Assembly: GCA_965212545.1 (NCBI GenBank)
Contig: CBDBVB010000030.1
Coordinates: 186,001-250,000, forward strand
DNA from: JABDIP01 sp965212545
GTDB taxonomy: Bacteria; Pseudomonadota; Alphaproteobacteria; DSM-16000; Inquilinaceae
Direction of reading: 5' to 3'
DNA length: 64,000 bases
The number at the start of each line of letters is the position of its first letter. Positions within the stretch are counted from its first letter, which is position 1. This document shows, one piece after another, positions 43,752 to 52,910 of this stretch. The translations under genes were made by a program, and so were the position numbers. The notes beneath the pieces were generated by a model, which had not been told where the DNA came from, did no database searches, and saw only the letters and a program-made list of their open reading frames with translations.

Positions 43752-45221
43752 ATGAGCGGACTGGACGTTCTCACGGTTGCCGAAATGGGTCAGGCCGACA
43801 GCCTCGCCATCGCCGGCGGCACCCCCGGCATCGACCTCATGGAGAATGCCGGCGCTGCCATCGCCGACGCCATTACCGGCCGCTGGGAGCCATGCCCGAC
43901 GCTGGTGCTGTGCGGCCCCGGCAACAATGGCGGCGATGGCTGGGTCGTGGCGCGCCTGCTGACCGAGGCCGGTTGGCCGGTCCGACTGGCCACGCTGGTC
44001 GATCGCAAGGCGCTCTCCGGCGACGCCGCCATTGCCGCCGGTGGCTTCGCCGGTGCCGTCGAGAGGCTCACGGCCGGTAGCATCGCCGGACTTCTGGATG
44101 AGGCGCCGCTGGTGGTTGACGCGCTGTTCGGGGCCGGGCTGTCGCGGCCGGTCGATGGGGTTGCCGGCGAGGCCTTGGCGGCGGTTGCTGAACGCGGATT
44201 GGGCAGCGTCGCCGTCGACGTGCCAAGCGGCCTGCATGGCGATAGCGGCACAGTCTGGGGCGCCGTGGCGCCGGCGGCGCTGACGGTGACCTTCTTCCGC
44301 AAGAAACCCGGGCATCTGCTGATGCCGGGACGCGCCCTGTGCGGCGACTGCGTCGTCGCCGATATCGGTATTCCCTCGTCCGTGCTTGATACGATCTCGC
44401 CGACACTGTCGGAGAACGGACCGGCGCTGTGGCGTAACGATGTTCCGCGGCCACCACCCGACGGGCACAAATACGATCGCGGTCATGCGGTCATCCTGGG
44501 CGGCGAGCGCATGACCGGTGCGGCACGTCTGGCGGCGCAATCCGCCCGCCGCGCCGGGACCGGCCTGGTGACCATCGCCGCGCCACAGGCCGCCTGGGCG
44601 GTCTATGCGAGCGGACCGCCGGGCCTGCTGGTCGACACGCTCGACGCCTGGCCGGCAATGATGGCGGATCACCGCAAGAACGCGGTTCTGGTCGGGCCCG
44701 GCGCCGGCGTCGGCAAGGCGACCCGCGAGCGGGCGCTCGAGGCCCGCGCCGCGGGCAAGGCGCTGGTTTTGGATGCCGACGGCATTACCAGCTTCGCCGA
44801 GCATCGTGACGCCCTGTTTGACAGCCTCGATGCCGGGTGCGTCCTGACGCCGCATGAGGGCGAGTACCGGCGGCTGTTCGACACGGATGCGAGCAAGCTT
44901 GAGCGCGCCCGCGCCGCCGCCCGTGACAGCGGCGCGGTAATCCTGTTGAAGGGCCCCGATACGGTGATCACGGCACCTGACGGTCGCGCGCTGATCAATA
45001 CGAATGCGCCGCCGGAACTGGCGACGGCCGGTAGCGGCGACGTGCTCGCCGGACTCATTGTCGGTCTGCTGGCGCAGGGCATGCCGGCACTTCCGGCGGC
45101 GGCCGCCGCCACCTGGATTCACGGAGCGGCGGCAACCGGGTTCGGGCCGGGTCTGATTGCCGAGGATTTGATCGATGCGCTGCCATCTGTGCTGCGCGGT
45201 CTGGCGGCCCGGAATCGTTGA
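43752..45221 (+). CDS. nnr: Bifunctional NAD(P)H-hydrate epimerase / ADP-dependent dehydratase
   Basis: This enzyme repairs hydrated NADH/NADPH (NAD(P)HX): the N-terminal YjeF domain epimerises it and the C-terminal ribokinase-like domain dehydrates it with ADP. N-terminal motifs: TVAEMGQADSLAIAGG, NAGAAIADAI and LCGPGNNGGDGWVVARLL. C-terminal motifs: HKYDRGHAVILGGERMTGAA, LTPHEGEYRRLFD, LLKGPDTVITAPDG and ATAGSGDVLAGLIVGLLAQG. The start at 43752 has AAGG six bases upstream; ATG at 43746 is the alternative. 489 residues, normal for the fusion. Confidence 0.94.
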   Translation: MSGLDVLTVAEMGQADSLAIAGGTPGIDLMENAGAAIADAITGRWEPCPTLVLCGPGNNGGDGWVVARLLTEAGWPVRLATLVDRKALSGDAAIAAGGFAGAVERLTAGSIAGLLDEAPLVVDALFGAGLSRPVDGVAGEALAAVAERGLGSVAVDVPSGLHGDSGTVWGAVAPAALTVTFFRKKPGHLLMPGRALCGDCVVADIGIPSSVLDTISPTLSENGPALWRNDVPRPPPDGHKYDRGHAVILGGERMTGAARLAAQSARRAGTGLVTIAAPQAAWAVYASGPPGLLVDTLDAWPAMMADHRKNAVLVGPGAGVGKATRERALEARAAGKALVLDADGITSFAEHRDALFDSLDAGCVLTPHEGEYRRLFDTDASKLERARAAARDSGAVILLKGPDTVITAPDGRALINTNAPPELATAGSGDVLAGLIVGLLAQGMPALPAAAAATWIHGAAATGFGPGLIAEDLIDALPSVLRGLAARNR

Positions 45222-45329
45222 GGCGGGGCGGGCCCGGGGCCGGCATTCGGATTTGCCCTGTGCGGTCCGAATCCGTTGTGCTATAGAGCGCGCCGCGATG
45301 GCGAAGGGTGCCGGTAAGCCTGGATGTGC

Positions 45330-45414
45330 GCGGGCGTGGCGGAACTGGTAGACGCACTGGCTTTAGGTGCCAGCGACGCAAGTCATGGGGGTTCAAGTCC
45401 CTCCGCCCGCACCA
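45330..45414 (+). tRNA. tRNA-Leu (TAG)
   Basis: Acceptor GCGGGCG pairs with CGCCCGC; loop TTTAGGT gives anticodon TAG (45364-45366); there is a long variable arm and encoded ACCA. A -10-like TATAGA lies about 45 bases upstream. It is the usual leucine tRNA before tig in this group. Confidence 0.97.
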
Positions 45415-45499
45415 GCCGGACCGCGAATCCGGTTATCGCGACAGAACTGGGACCGCCGGGGCAAGCGGTCCTGCGAACGCAGAGCAGGCATAGAAAACA

Positions 45500-46984
45500 A
45501 TGCAGGTAACCGAGACGGCGGCCAATGGGCTGCAGCGCGAATACAAGATCATCGTCGACGCGGCCGATATCGAACAGCGGGTCGAACAACAGCTTGACGA
45601 TCTCGGCGGCAAGATCCGGCTGCCCGGTTTTCGCCCCGGAAAGATCCCCAGGAAGCTCTTGCGCCAGCGCTATGGCAAATCGGTCCTGGGCGAAGTGCTG
45701 GAAGGCGCCGTCAATGACAGCTCGCGCGAGACCCTGACCGAGCGCGGCATCCGCCCGGCCCAGCAGCCGAAGATCGAGATCACCAAGTTCGATGACGGCG
45801 CCGACCTTGAATACACCATGGCGGTCGAGATCCTGCCTGAGATCGAGCCGATCGATTTCGGCGCCCTGGAACTGACCCGCATGCGCGCCGAGGTGACCGA
45901 CGATACGGTCGCCGACGGCCTGACCAAGCTGGCCGAGGGCCGCAAGAGCTTCGCCAAGGTGGACAAGCCTCGCGCCGCGAAGATCGGCGACCAGGTGCTG
46001 ATCGATTTCTCCGGCAGTGTCGGCGGCGAGAAGCGCCCCGAGATGCAAGGTTCCGACATGGAGGTCGAACTCGGCTCCGGCATGCTGATTCCCGGCTTCG
46101 AGGACCAGATCGCCGGCAAGAAGGATGGCGAGTTCACCATCTCGGTCACCTTCCCGGAGGGCTATCACGACGAAGGGCTGGCCGGTCAGGACGCGTCTTT
46201 CGACGTGGTGCTGAAGGAAGTCCGGGCAGCGCAGACCATGGAGGTCGGAGAGGATCTCGCCAAGGATGTCGGCTTCGACGATCTGGACGGATTGAAGGAC
46301 GCCGTCCGGCGTCAGACCGAGACCGAATTCGAGCAGGTCTCGCGAGCGCGCGTCAAGCGCGAGCTGCTTGACAAGCTGGCAGAGGCATACACCTTCGAGG
46401 TTCCCGGCGGCATGGTTGATGCCGAATTCGATTCGATCTGGCAGCAGGTCGAGGAGGCGCGCCGCCAGGCCGGCGACGACGACCCGGACGCCGGTAAGAC
46501 CGATGAGGAGCTGAAAGAGGAATATCGCGGCATCGCGGAGCGTCGGGTGCGGCTTGGACTGATTCTGTCGGAGGTCGCCCAGATCAACAACCTGCAGATC
46601 AGTCAGGACGAGCTGAACCGCGCGATCATCGCTGAGGCGCGGCGTCATCCCGGCCAGGAGCAGCAGGTGTTCGAGTTCTTCCAGAAGAACCCGCAGGCGG
46701 TCGATGGCCTGCGTGCGCCGATCCTGGAGGACAAGGTGGTCGACTACATCCTTGAGATCGCCAAAGTCGAGGAGAAGACGGTCACGCCCGAGGATCTCTT
46801 GCGGGATCCGGAGGACGAGGATGCCGGCGCCAAACCGGCCAAGGCGAAATCGGGTGCCAAATCGGCCCCACGCAAGAAGAAGGCGGCGGCAAAACCGGCC
46901 GCCAAGAGCAAGGCGTCAGCCAAGTCGGATACCGAGGCGTCCGGCGGCGAGGCGAGCAAGAAGTCGGCAAAGACCGACGGCTGA
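45500..46984 (+). CDS. tig: Trigger factor with Lys/Ala-rich C-terminal extension
   Basis: Trigger factor binds nascent chains at the ribosome and has prolyl isomerase activity. The 494-residue protein has the ribosome-binding signature GFRPGKIPRKLLRQ (about residues 43-56), a FKBP-type PPIase domain (GDQVLIDFSGSVGGEKRPEM, MLIPGFEDQIAGKKDGE) and helical arms. After about residue 430 there is a tail rich in Lys, Ala and Pro (APRKKKAAAKPAAKSKASAK), longer than in E. coli, which is common in alphaproteobacterial proteins of this family. It opens the tig-clpP-clpX-lon-hupB cluster. Confidence 0.96.
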   Translation: MQVTETAANGLQREYKIIVDAADIEQRVEQQLDDLGGKIRLPGFRPGKIPRKLLRQRYGKSVLGEVLEGAVNDSSRETLTERGIRPAQQPKIEITKFDDGADLEYTMAVEILPEIEPIDFGALELTRMRAEVTDDTVADGLTKLAEGRKSFAKVDKPRAAKIGDQVLIDFSGSVGGEKRPEMQGSDMEVELGSGMLIPGFEDQIAGKKDGEFTISVTFPEGYHDEGLAGQDASFDVVLKEVRAAQTMEVGEDLAKDVGFDDLDGLKDAVRRQTETEFEQVSRARVKRELLDKLAEAYTFEVPGGMVDAEFDSIWQQVEEARRQAGDDDPDAGKTDEELKEEYRGIAERRVRLGLILSEVAQINNLQISQDELNRAIIAEARRHPGQEQQVFEFFQKNPQAVDGLRAPILEDKVVDYILEIAKVEEKTVTPEDLLRDPEDEDAGAKPAKAKSGAKSAPRKKKAAAKPAAKSKASAKSDTEASGGEASKKSAKTDG

Positions 46985-47001
46985 AACCGGGCGTCCCAAG
47001 C

Positions 47002-47022
47002 TCGACACAATTGCTGTGTCGA
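47002..47022 (+). terminator. Hairpin after tig
   Basis: TCGACACA and TGTGTCGA pair over loop ATTGC, 17 bases after the tig stop. There is no T tract, so it may slow rather than end transcription, or protect the tig mRNA end. Confidence 0.45.
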
Positions 47023-47098
47023 CTCGGCCGTTGAATCAGCCAGCACCGGGCACCAGTTTCCAGGTCGCTGTACGAACCGAGTGGAACCGAGGACCGAA

Positions 47099-47731
47099 AT
47101 GGACGACTTTGAAACGCGCATGAATACCCTGGTCCCGATGGTGGTCGAGCAGACCAATCGGGGCGAGCGCGTGTCCGATATCTATTCCCGCCTGCTGTCC
47201 GAACGGATCATTTTCCTGGTCGGCCCGGTGCATGACGGGGTGGCCAGCCTGGTCTGTGCCCAGCTGCTGTACCTGGAATCGGAGAATCCCAGCAAGGACA
47301 TATCCTTCTATATCAACTCGCCGGGCGGCGTGGTCACGGCCGGCATGGCGATCTACGACGCCATGCAATACATCAAGAGTGATGTGTCCACCGTGTGCCT
47401 CGGACAGGCCGCGTCCATGGGGTCGCTGCTGCTGGCTGCCGGCGCGGCCGGCAAGCGTTATGCTCTGCCGAACAGCCGAATCATGATGCATCAGCCCTCT
47501 GGCGGCGCCCAGGGCCAGGCGTCCGATATCGAGATTCAGGCGCGCGAGATTCTCAAGATGCGAGACCGTCTGAACGAGATCTATGTGCGGCATACCGGCC
47601 AGAAGAAGGCGGTGGTGGAAGAGGCGGTTGAACGGGACCGTTTCCTGTCCGCGACCGAGGCGGCGGAGTTTGGAATTGTCGACCATGTGATTGAAAAGCG
47701 CCCGTCGCTTGACAAATCACCGGAGGCATAA
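47099..47731 (+). CDS. clpP: ATP-dependent Clp protease proteolytic subunit
   Basis: ATG at 47099 follows GAGGA at six bases; a GTG at 47081 is in frame but lacks a site. The 210-residue serine protease has its triad: Ser106 (GQAASMGSLLLAAG), His131 (RIMMHQPSGG) and Asp180 (VERDRFLS). It forms the double heptamer that degrades substrates unfolded by ClpX. It stands between tig and clpX, its usual place. Confidence 0.97.
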   Translation: MDDFETRMNTLVPMVVEQTNRGERVSDIYSRLLSERIIFLVGPVHDGVASLVCAQLLYLESENPSKDISFYINSPGGVVTAGMAIYDAMQYIKSDVSTVCLGQAASMGSLLLAAGAAGKRYALPNSRIMMHQPSGGAQGQASDIEIQAREILKMRDRLNEIYVRHTGQKKAVVEEAVERDRFLSATEAAEFGIVDHVIEKRPSLDKSPEA

Positions 47732-47914
47732 TGATTAACTTAACTATATGTTGATCGGTTCCACACTCTCATGTTGAATGAAAATGTTGCGGGTGTGTTT
47801 TCGGTCGGGAATACTCGGTCCGATGCATAACAACCCAAGTCGTCTTCGGGCCTTGCCGGCCGGGAGTCGCGGAGGGTCCGATTTAGGGATAAACGGCGCA
47901 ATTACGGAGCTTCG

Positions 47915-49186
47915 ATGAGCAGCGGCAAATCTTCCGGCGGCGACTCCAAGAACACTTTGTACTGCTCTTTCTGCGGGAAGAGCCAGCACGAGGTGCGGAA
48001 GCTTATTGCCGGTCCCACAGTGTTCATCTGCGACGAATGCGTCGAGTTGTGCATGGACATCATTCGCGAGGAGAACAAGACCACCCTCGTGAAGAACCGC
48101 GATGGCGTGCCCACGCCGCGCGACATCCATACGGTGTTGGACGACTATGTCGTCGGCCAGCCGCACGCCAAACGCGTGCTGTCGGTTGCTGTCCACAACC
48201 ACTACAAGCGCCTGGCCCATGGCCAGAAGAACGGCGACGTCGAATTGGCGAAGTCGAACATCCTGCTGATCGGTCCGACCGGTTGCGGCAAGACCCTGCT
48301 GGCGCAGACCCTGGCGCGGATCATCGATGTGCCCTTCACCATGGCCGACGCCACCACGCTGACCGAGGCGGGCTATGTCGGCGAGGATGTCGAGAACATC
48401 ATCCTGAAGCTGCTGCAGTCGGCCGACTACAATGTCGAGCGGGCGCAGCGCGGTATCGTCTATATCGACGAGGTCGACAAGATCAGCCGCAAATCCGACA
48501 ATCCGTCGATCACCCGGGACGTGTCGGGCGAGGGCGTGCAGCAGGCGCTGCTGAAGATCATGGAAGGCACCGTGGCCTCGGTGCCGCCGCAAGGCGGGCG
48601 CAAGCATCCGCAGCAGGAATTCCTGCAGGTCGACACGACCAACATCCTGTTCATCTGCGGCGGTGCGTTCGCCGGCTTGGAGAAGATCATCTCGCAGCGC
48701 GGACGCGGGACGTCGGTCGGCTTCGGCGCCGATGTCCAGAGCCCGGAAGACCGGGCCACCGGCGAGGTACTGCGCGAGGTCGAGCCCGAGGATCTGCTCA
48801 AGTTCGGGTTGATCCCGGAATTCGTCGGCCGCCTGCCGGTGGTCGCCACCCTGGGCGACCTCGATGAGGATGCGCTGGTTTCGATTCTCACCATGCCGAA
48901 GAACGCGCTGGTCAAGCAGTATCAGCGCCTGTTCGAGATGGAAGACGTCAAGCTGGCGTTTGCCGAGGAGGCGCTGCGGTCGATCGCCAAGAAGGCGATC
49001 AAGCGCAAGACCGGCGCACGTGGCCTGCGCTCGATCATGGAAGGGATCCTGCTGGAGACCATGTTCGACCTGCCCGGAATGGAAGGCGTGGAGGAAATCG
49101 TCATCAACCGCGAGGTTGTCGATGCGAGTTCCAAGCCGCTGATGATCTATGCCGAGAAGCGGGGCGATCTGGCGCCTGGCGCCTGA
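47915..49186 (+). CDS. clpX: ATP-dependent Clp protease ATP-binding subunit ClpX
   Basis: The 423-residue AAA+ unfoldase has an N-terminal zinc-binding domain (CSFCGKSQHEVRKLIAG, then ICDECVELC), Walker A GPTGCGKTLLAQTLA, the pore loop GYVGEDVEN, Walker B IVYIDEVDKI and sensor RGLRSIMEGILLE. It lies 183 bases after clpP and acts with it; it probably has its own promoter in that gap, where AT-rich sequence (TTAACTTAACTATATG) is visible. Confidence 0.97.
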   Translation: MSSGKSSGGDSKNTLYCSFCGKSQHEVRKLIAGPTVFICDECVELCMDIIREENKTTLVKNRDGVPTPRDIHTVLDDYVVGQPHAKRVLSVAVHNHYKRLAHGQKNGDVELAKSNILLIGPTGCGKTLLAQTLARIIDVPFTMADATTLTEAGYVGEDVENIILKLLQSADYNVERAQRGIVYIDEVDKISRKSDNPSITRDVSGEGVQQALLKIMEGTVASVPPQGGRKHPQQEFLQVDTTNILFICGGAFAGLEKIISQRGRGTSVGFGADVQSPEDRATGEVLREVEPEDLLKFGLIPEFVGRLPVVATLGDLDEDALVSILTMPKNALVKQYQRLFEMEDVKLAFAEEALRSIAKKAIKRKTGARGLRSIMEGILLETMFDLPGMEGVEEIVINREVVDASSKPLMIYAEKRGDLAPGA

Positions 49187-49238
49187 CCGTCCGGTTTCGC
49201 CGGCCCGCGCCGGCGGAGCGCCCACAATCTTGGCCGGT

Positions 49239-49270
49239 CCCTTGAACGCGGCCGTGACGAGGCCAAGATA
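49239..49270 (+). promoter_or_regulatory. lon: Possible heat-shock promoter of lon
   Basis: CCCTTGAA at 49239 is an exact -35 of sigma-32 type. The expected -10 (CCCCAT-like) is not clear; GATACA occurs at 49267. Heat-shock control of lon is known in other bacteria. Confidence 0.3.
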
Positions 49271-49329
49271 CATTCAAATCGACCGGCCGGATGCGGCCGG
49301 ACCATGCCGTTTCCCAAGAGGCAGAGCGT

Positions 49330-51765
49330 ATGCTTGAACTGAACCGAGGTATCCTCTACCCGGTGCTTCCACTGCGGGATATCGTCGTCTTTCCGCACAT
49401 GATCGTGCCGCTGTTCGTGGGCCGTGAGAAATCGGTCCGCGCGCTCGAGGACGTCATGAAGGACGACAAGCAGATCCTGCTTGTCACCCAGAAGAACGCG
49501 GCCCAGGACGATCCCGGCCCGCCCGACATCTACTCCGTCGGCACCATCGGCTCGGTGCTGCAGATGCTCAAGCTGCCCGACGGCACCGTCAAGGTGCTGG
49601 TCGAGGGCGGCCGTCGCGCCTCGATCCTGCGCTTTACCGACAATCCGGAATTCTTCCAGGCCTTCGGCGAGGTGATCGACGAGATCGGCGACGAGGGCCA
49701 GGAGGTCGAGGCGCTTGGCCGGGCCGCCGTCGCCCAGTTCGAGCAGTACATCAAGCTGAACAAGAAGATCCCGCCCGAGGTCCTGGTTTCGATCAATCAG
49801 ATCGACGAGCCCGGCAAGCTGGCCGACACCATGGCCTCGCATCTCAGCCTGAAAATCCCCGAGAAGCAGCAGCTGCTGGAAACGCCGTCGGTCGCAGAGC
49901 GGCTGGAGAAGGTCTATGCCTTCATGGAAGGCGAGATCGGCGTATTGCAGGTCGAAAAGCGCATCCGCGGCCGGGTCAAGCGGCAGATGGAGAAGACCCA
50001 GCGCGAGTACTATCTCAACGAGCAGCTCAAGGCGATCCAGAAGGAACTCGGCGACTCCGAGGACGGTCGCGACGAGTTGCAGGAACTGGAAGAGCGGATC
50101 GCCGCCACCAAGCTGTCCAAGGAGGCCCGGGAGAAGGCAATCGCGGAGCTGAAGAAGCTGCGCAATATGAGCCCGATGTCGGCCGAGGCGACGGTCGTGC
50201 GCAACTACCTCGACTGGATGCTGGGCATCCCGTGGAAGAAGCGGAGCAAGGTCAAGAAGGACATCCGCCTCGCCGAGAAGGTGCTGAACGACGACCATTT
50301 CGGACTGGAAAAGGTCAAGGAGCGCATTCTCGAATATCTCGCAGTCCAGCAGCGGATGAACAAGATCAAGGGGCCGATCCTGTGCCTTGTGGGACCGCCG
50401 GGCGTCGGCAAGACTTCGCTTGGCAAGTCGGTCGCCAAAGCCACGGGCCGCAATTTCGTTCGCATGTCGCTGGGCGGTGTGCGCGACGAAGCCGAGGTGC
50501 GCGGCCACCGGCGGACCTATATCGGATCCATGCCCGGCAAGATCATCCAAGGCATGAAGAAGGCCAAGGCCTCGAACCCGCTCTTCCTGCTGGACGAGGT
50601 CGACAAGCTGGGCGCCGATTGGCGCGGCGACCCGTCTTCGGCGCTGCTTGAGGTTCTCGATCCGGAACAGAACCACACCTTCAACGATCACTATCTCGAG
50701 GTCGATTACGACCTTTCGGATGTGATGTTCCTGTGCACCGCCAATACGCTGCGCCTGCCGCAGCCATTGCTGGACCGCATGGAGGTGATTCGCCTCGCCG
50801 GCTACACCGAGGATGAGAAGATCGAGATCGCCAAGCGCCATCTGATCTCCAAGCAGATGGAGGCGCATGGCTTGAAGCAGGGCGAGTGGACGATCTCCGA
50901 CGACGCCCTGAAGGACCTGATCCGGTATTACACGCGCGAGGCCGGAGTCCGGAATCTGGAGCGTGAGATCGCCAACCTGACCCGCAAGGCGGTGAAGGAG
51001 ATTCTGCTGAAGACTGAGAAGGGCGAGAAGGGCAGCAAGGGCGGCGGCAAGGTCGCGATCACCCGGCGCAATCTGGAAAAGTTCGCCGGTGTGAAGCGCT
51101 ACCGCTATGGCGTGGTTGAGTTGGAAGACCTGATCGGCGTGACCACCGGTCTTGCCTGGACCGAGGTTGGCGGCGAACTGCTGTCGATCGAGGCTGTCAG
51201 CGTTCCCGGCAAGGGCAAGGTCACCACGACCGGCAAGCTGGGCGACGTCATGCGCGAATCGGTGCAGGCCGCGGAAAGCTATGTGAAATCCCGCTCGGTG
51301 GAATTCGGCATCAAGCCGACCGACTTCGCCCGCAAGGATATCCACGTGCATGTGCCCGAGGGTGCAACGCCCAAGGACGGGCCGAGCGCCGGCGTTGCCA
51401 TGGCCACCTCGATCGTCTCCGTGCTGACCGGCATTCCGGTCCGCAAGGACGTCGCGATGACCGGCGAAATCACCCTGCGCGGCCGTGTGCTTCCGATCGG
51501 CGGATTGAAGGAGAAGCTCCTGGCTGCCTTGCGTGGCAGGCTAAAAACCGTATTGATTCCAAAGGATAATGAGAAGGATCTCGCCGAGATTCCCGACAAT
51601 GTGAAACGCGGGCTGACCATCAAAGCGGTCGCTACGGTCGATGAAGTGCTGGCGGAGGCGTTGACCGAGCCGCTTGAGGCGATCGAGTGGATCGAACCTG
51701 CCGAGGTCGAGCCGGTCGCCGCCGTCGGCGGCGACACGGACGACGGGAATGTCGTTCGACATTGA
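49330..51765 (+). CDS. lon: ATP-dependent protease Lon
   Basis: The 811-residue Lon starts MLELNRGILYPVLPLRDIVV behind AAGAGG. It has the N-terminal substrate domain, AAA+ motifs (Walker A GPPGVGKTSLGKS, Walker B NPLFLLDEVDKL) and a C-terminal protease with Ser686 (PKDGPSAGVAMATS) and Lys729 (GGLKEKLLAALRG), 43 residues apart as in E. coli. It degrades misfolded and regulatory proteins. The C-terminus ends with an Asp/Val-rich tail (EPAEVEPVAAVGGD). It lies between clpX and hupB. Confidence 0.97.
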   Translation: MLELNRGILYPVLPLRDIVVFPHMIVPLFVGREKSVRALEDVMKDDKQILLVTQKNAAQDDPGPPDIYSVGTIGSVLQMLKLPDGTVKVLVEGGRRASILRFTDNPEFFQAFGEVIDEIGDEGQEVEALGRAAVAQFEQYIKLNKKIPPEVLVSINQIDEPGKLADTMASHLSLKIPEKQQLLETPSVAERLEKVYAFMEGEIGVLQVEKRIRGRVKRQMEKTQREYYLNEQLKAIQKELGDSEDGRDELQELEERIAATKLSKEAREKAIAELKKLRNMSPMSAEATVVRNYLDWMLGIPWKKRSKVKKDIRLAEKVLNDDHFGLEKVKERILEYLAVQQRMNKIKGPILCLVGPPGVGKTSLGKSVAKATGRNFVRMSLGGVRDEAEVRGHRRTYIGSMPGKIIQGMKKAKASNPLFLLDEVDKLGADWRGDPSSALLEVLDPEQNHTFNDHYLEVDYDLSDVMFLCTANTLRLPQPLLDRMEVIRLAGYTEDEKIEIAKRHLISKQMEAHGLKQGEWTISDDALKDLIRYYTREAGVRNLEREIANLTRKAVKEILLKTEKGEKGSKGGGKVAITRRNLEKFAGVKRYRYGVVELEDLIGVTTGLAWTEVGGELLSIEAVSVPGKGKVTTTGKLGDVMRESVQAAESYVKSRSVEFGIKPTDFARKDIHVHVPEGATPKDGPSAGVAMATSIVSVLTGIPVRKDVAMTGEITLRGRVLPIGGLKEKLLAALRGRLKTVLIPKDNEKDLAEIPDNVKRGLTIKAVATVDEVLAEALTEPLEAIEWIEPAEVEPVAAVGGDTDDGNVVRH

Positions 51766-51804
51766 GCCAAAAACGGCGGAATTCCAGGGAAAATAACTGC
51801 GTCA

Positions 51805-51835
51805 AAAGCGTCGCGGCGATTGACCGCGGCGCTTT
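51805..51835 (+). terminator. Terminator after lon
   Basis: AAAGCGTCGCGG and CCGCGGCGCTTT form a 12-bp stem (one wobble) with a seven-base loop, followed by ATTCTGATT. It is 40 bases past the lon stop. Confidence 0.6.
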
Positions 51836-52025
51836 ATTCTGATTACACTCCGCCCCCTCAAATCGAGCCATCCTGCTCGACTCCGTATCCGCCGGTGACG
51901 GCATTGTCAGGCTTCTGTTTCACAACAGCGAAGACGGCCCAACTGTCGGTACAGAGACGTGTTAGTACGGTTCGATTGTGCTTCCGGAAAGTTTTATCTC
52001 CTGAGTCCAAGAAGGGGGGCTTGAA

Positions 52026-52298
52026 GTGAATAAGCAGGATCTCGTCGCTCATGTTGCAGACGCCGCCGGGCTGTCGAAAGCCGATTCCACAAAGGCGGTT
52101 GATTCCGTGATCGACGGAATTACCGATTCGCTGAAGAGGGGGACCGAGGTCCGCCTTGTTGGTTTCGGGACGTTTGCAGTTGCAAATCGTGCGGCTTCCA
52201 AGGGGCGCAATCCGCGCACCGGCGAGCCGATCAACATCCCGGCATCCAAGCAGCCCAAGTTCAAAGCGGGCAAGGCTCTGAAAGACGCCGTGAACTAA
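52026..52298 (+). CDS. hupB: DNA-binding protein HU
   Basis: The 90-residue histone-like protein begins at GTG 52026 behind a run of six G. Motifs: NKQDLVAHVADAAGLSKADS, the turn VRLVGFGTFAVANRAASKGR and the DNA arm NPRTGEPINIPASKQPKFKA with the intercalating Pro. HU compacts and bends DNA. Its place after lon is typical. Confidence 0.96.
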   Translation: MNKQDLVAHVADAAGLSKADSTKAVDSVIDGITDSLKRGTEVRLVGFGTFAVANRAASKGRNPRTGEPINIPASKQPKFKAGKALKDAVN

Positions 52299-52314
52299 GG
52301 TTTCCGACGGAATG

Positions 52315-52345
52315 CCGGGCCGGCGGCGCCTGTCCGCCGGCCCGG
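52315..52345 (+). terminator. Terminator-like hairpin after hupB
   Basis: CCGGGCCGGCGG and CCGCCGGCCCGG pair over a seven-base loop, followed by ACTCCGTTTGC, 16 bases past the hupB stop. Confidence 0.6.
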
Positions 52346-52505
52346 ACTCCGTTTGCGGGGGAGTTTCGATAGCCGCGTTTCCGCAATCGCACATCCAAGG
52401 TGTGTGGGATTGCGCAAGCGAAGCCGTCGAAGATCATGCCGGGCTGGACTCCAGCCCGGTCGTTCTATGTAAATGGGACGGTTGCGGCGCGATGCGCCGG
52501 CGCGG

Positions 52506-52581
52506 GGGCGATTAGCTCAGCTGGGAGAGCGCCTCGTTTACACCGAGGAGGTCGGCGGTTCGATCCCGTCATCGCCCACCA
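52506..52581 (+). tRNA. tRNA-Val (TAC)
   Basis: Acceptor GGGCGAT pairs with ATCGCCC; the anticodon loop TTTACAC gives TAC (52539-52541); CCA is encoded. It marks the left flank of the RTX region. Confidence 0.97.
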
Positions 52582-52910
52582 ACACCATCGAAGTTGGTGT
52601 CGACTGTGGCGGGCGCGAAGGTCGCCCGATCGTCCGCTTGGAACATCTGCCGGGTGCGGCCCAGCGCTCGGTCGTAGCGGCGATTCTCAGCGTCCTTAGG
52701 TCGAATTTGGACTCGCCAGGGTTGACTTATGCGGGTGCAATTTCGAATCCACCTGGATAGAATGCGCACGCATCGAGGGAACTCGCGGTGGTCGGTTAGC
52801 GCGCTGTCACGGAAGAACCTTCTCGGTTCCAGAACTTCGATGCCCCAGTGCCCCTGGAGATTGCGGCCAGGAGGATTGGGCGGACCCTGACGGAGGCGGG
52901 AGTATTCCAC
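52582..52910. other. Gap between tRNA-Val and the first RTX gene
   Basis: No gene, repeat of the tRNA end, or integrase fragment was recognised in these 329 bases. TTGACT at 52722 and TAGAAT at 52758 are too far apart to be one promoter. Confidence 0.4.

Noticed and set aside
47744..49273. 509-codon open frame antisense to clpX
   Set aside because: Same reason; clpX on the plus strand has all motifs.
49147..51351. 734-codon open frame antisense to lon
   Set aside because: It is a shadow of lon caused by GC-rich codon bias; no domain or ribosome site supports it.
52506..52581. attL site at tRNA-Val
   Set aside because: No repeat of the tRNA 3' end and no integrase were found in the downstream 10 kb.
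52722..52763. Promoter before first RTX gene
   Set aside because: TTGACT and TAGAAT are 30 bases apart.
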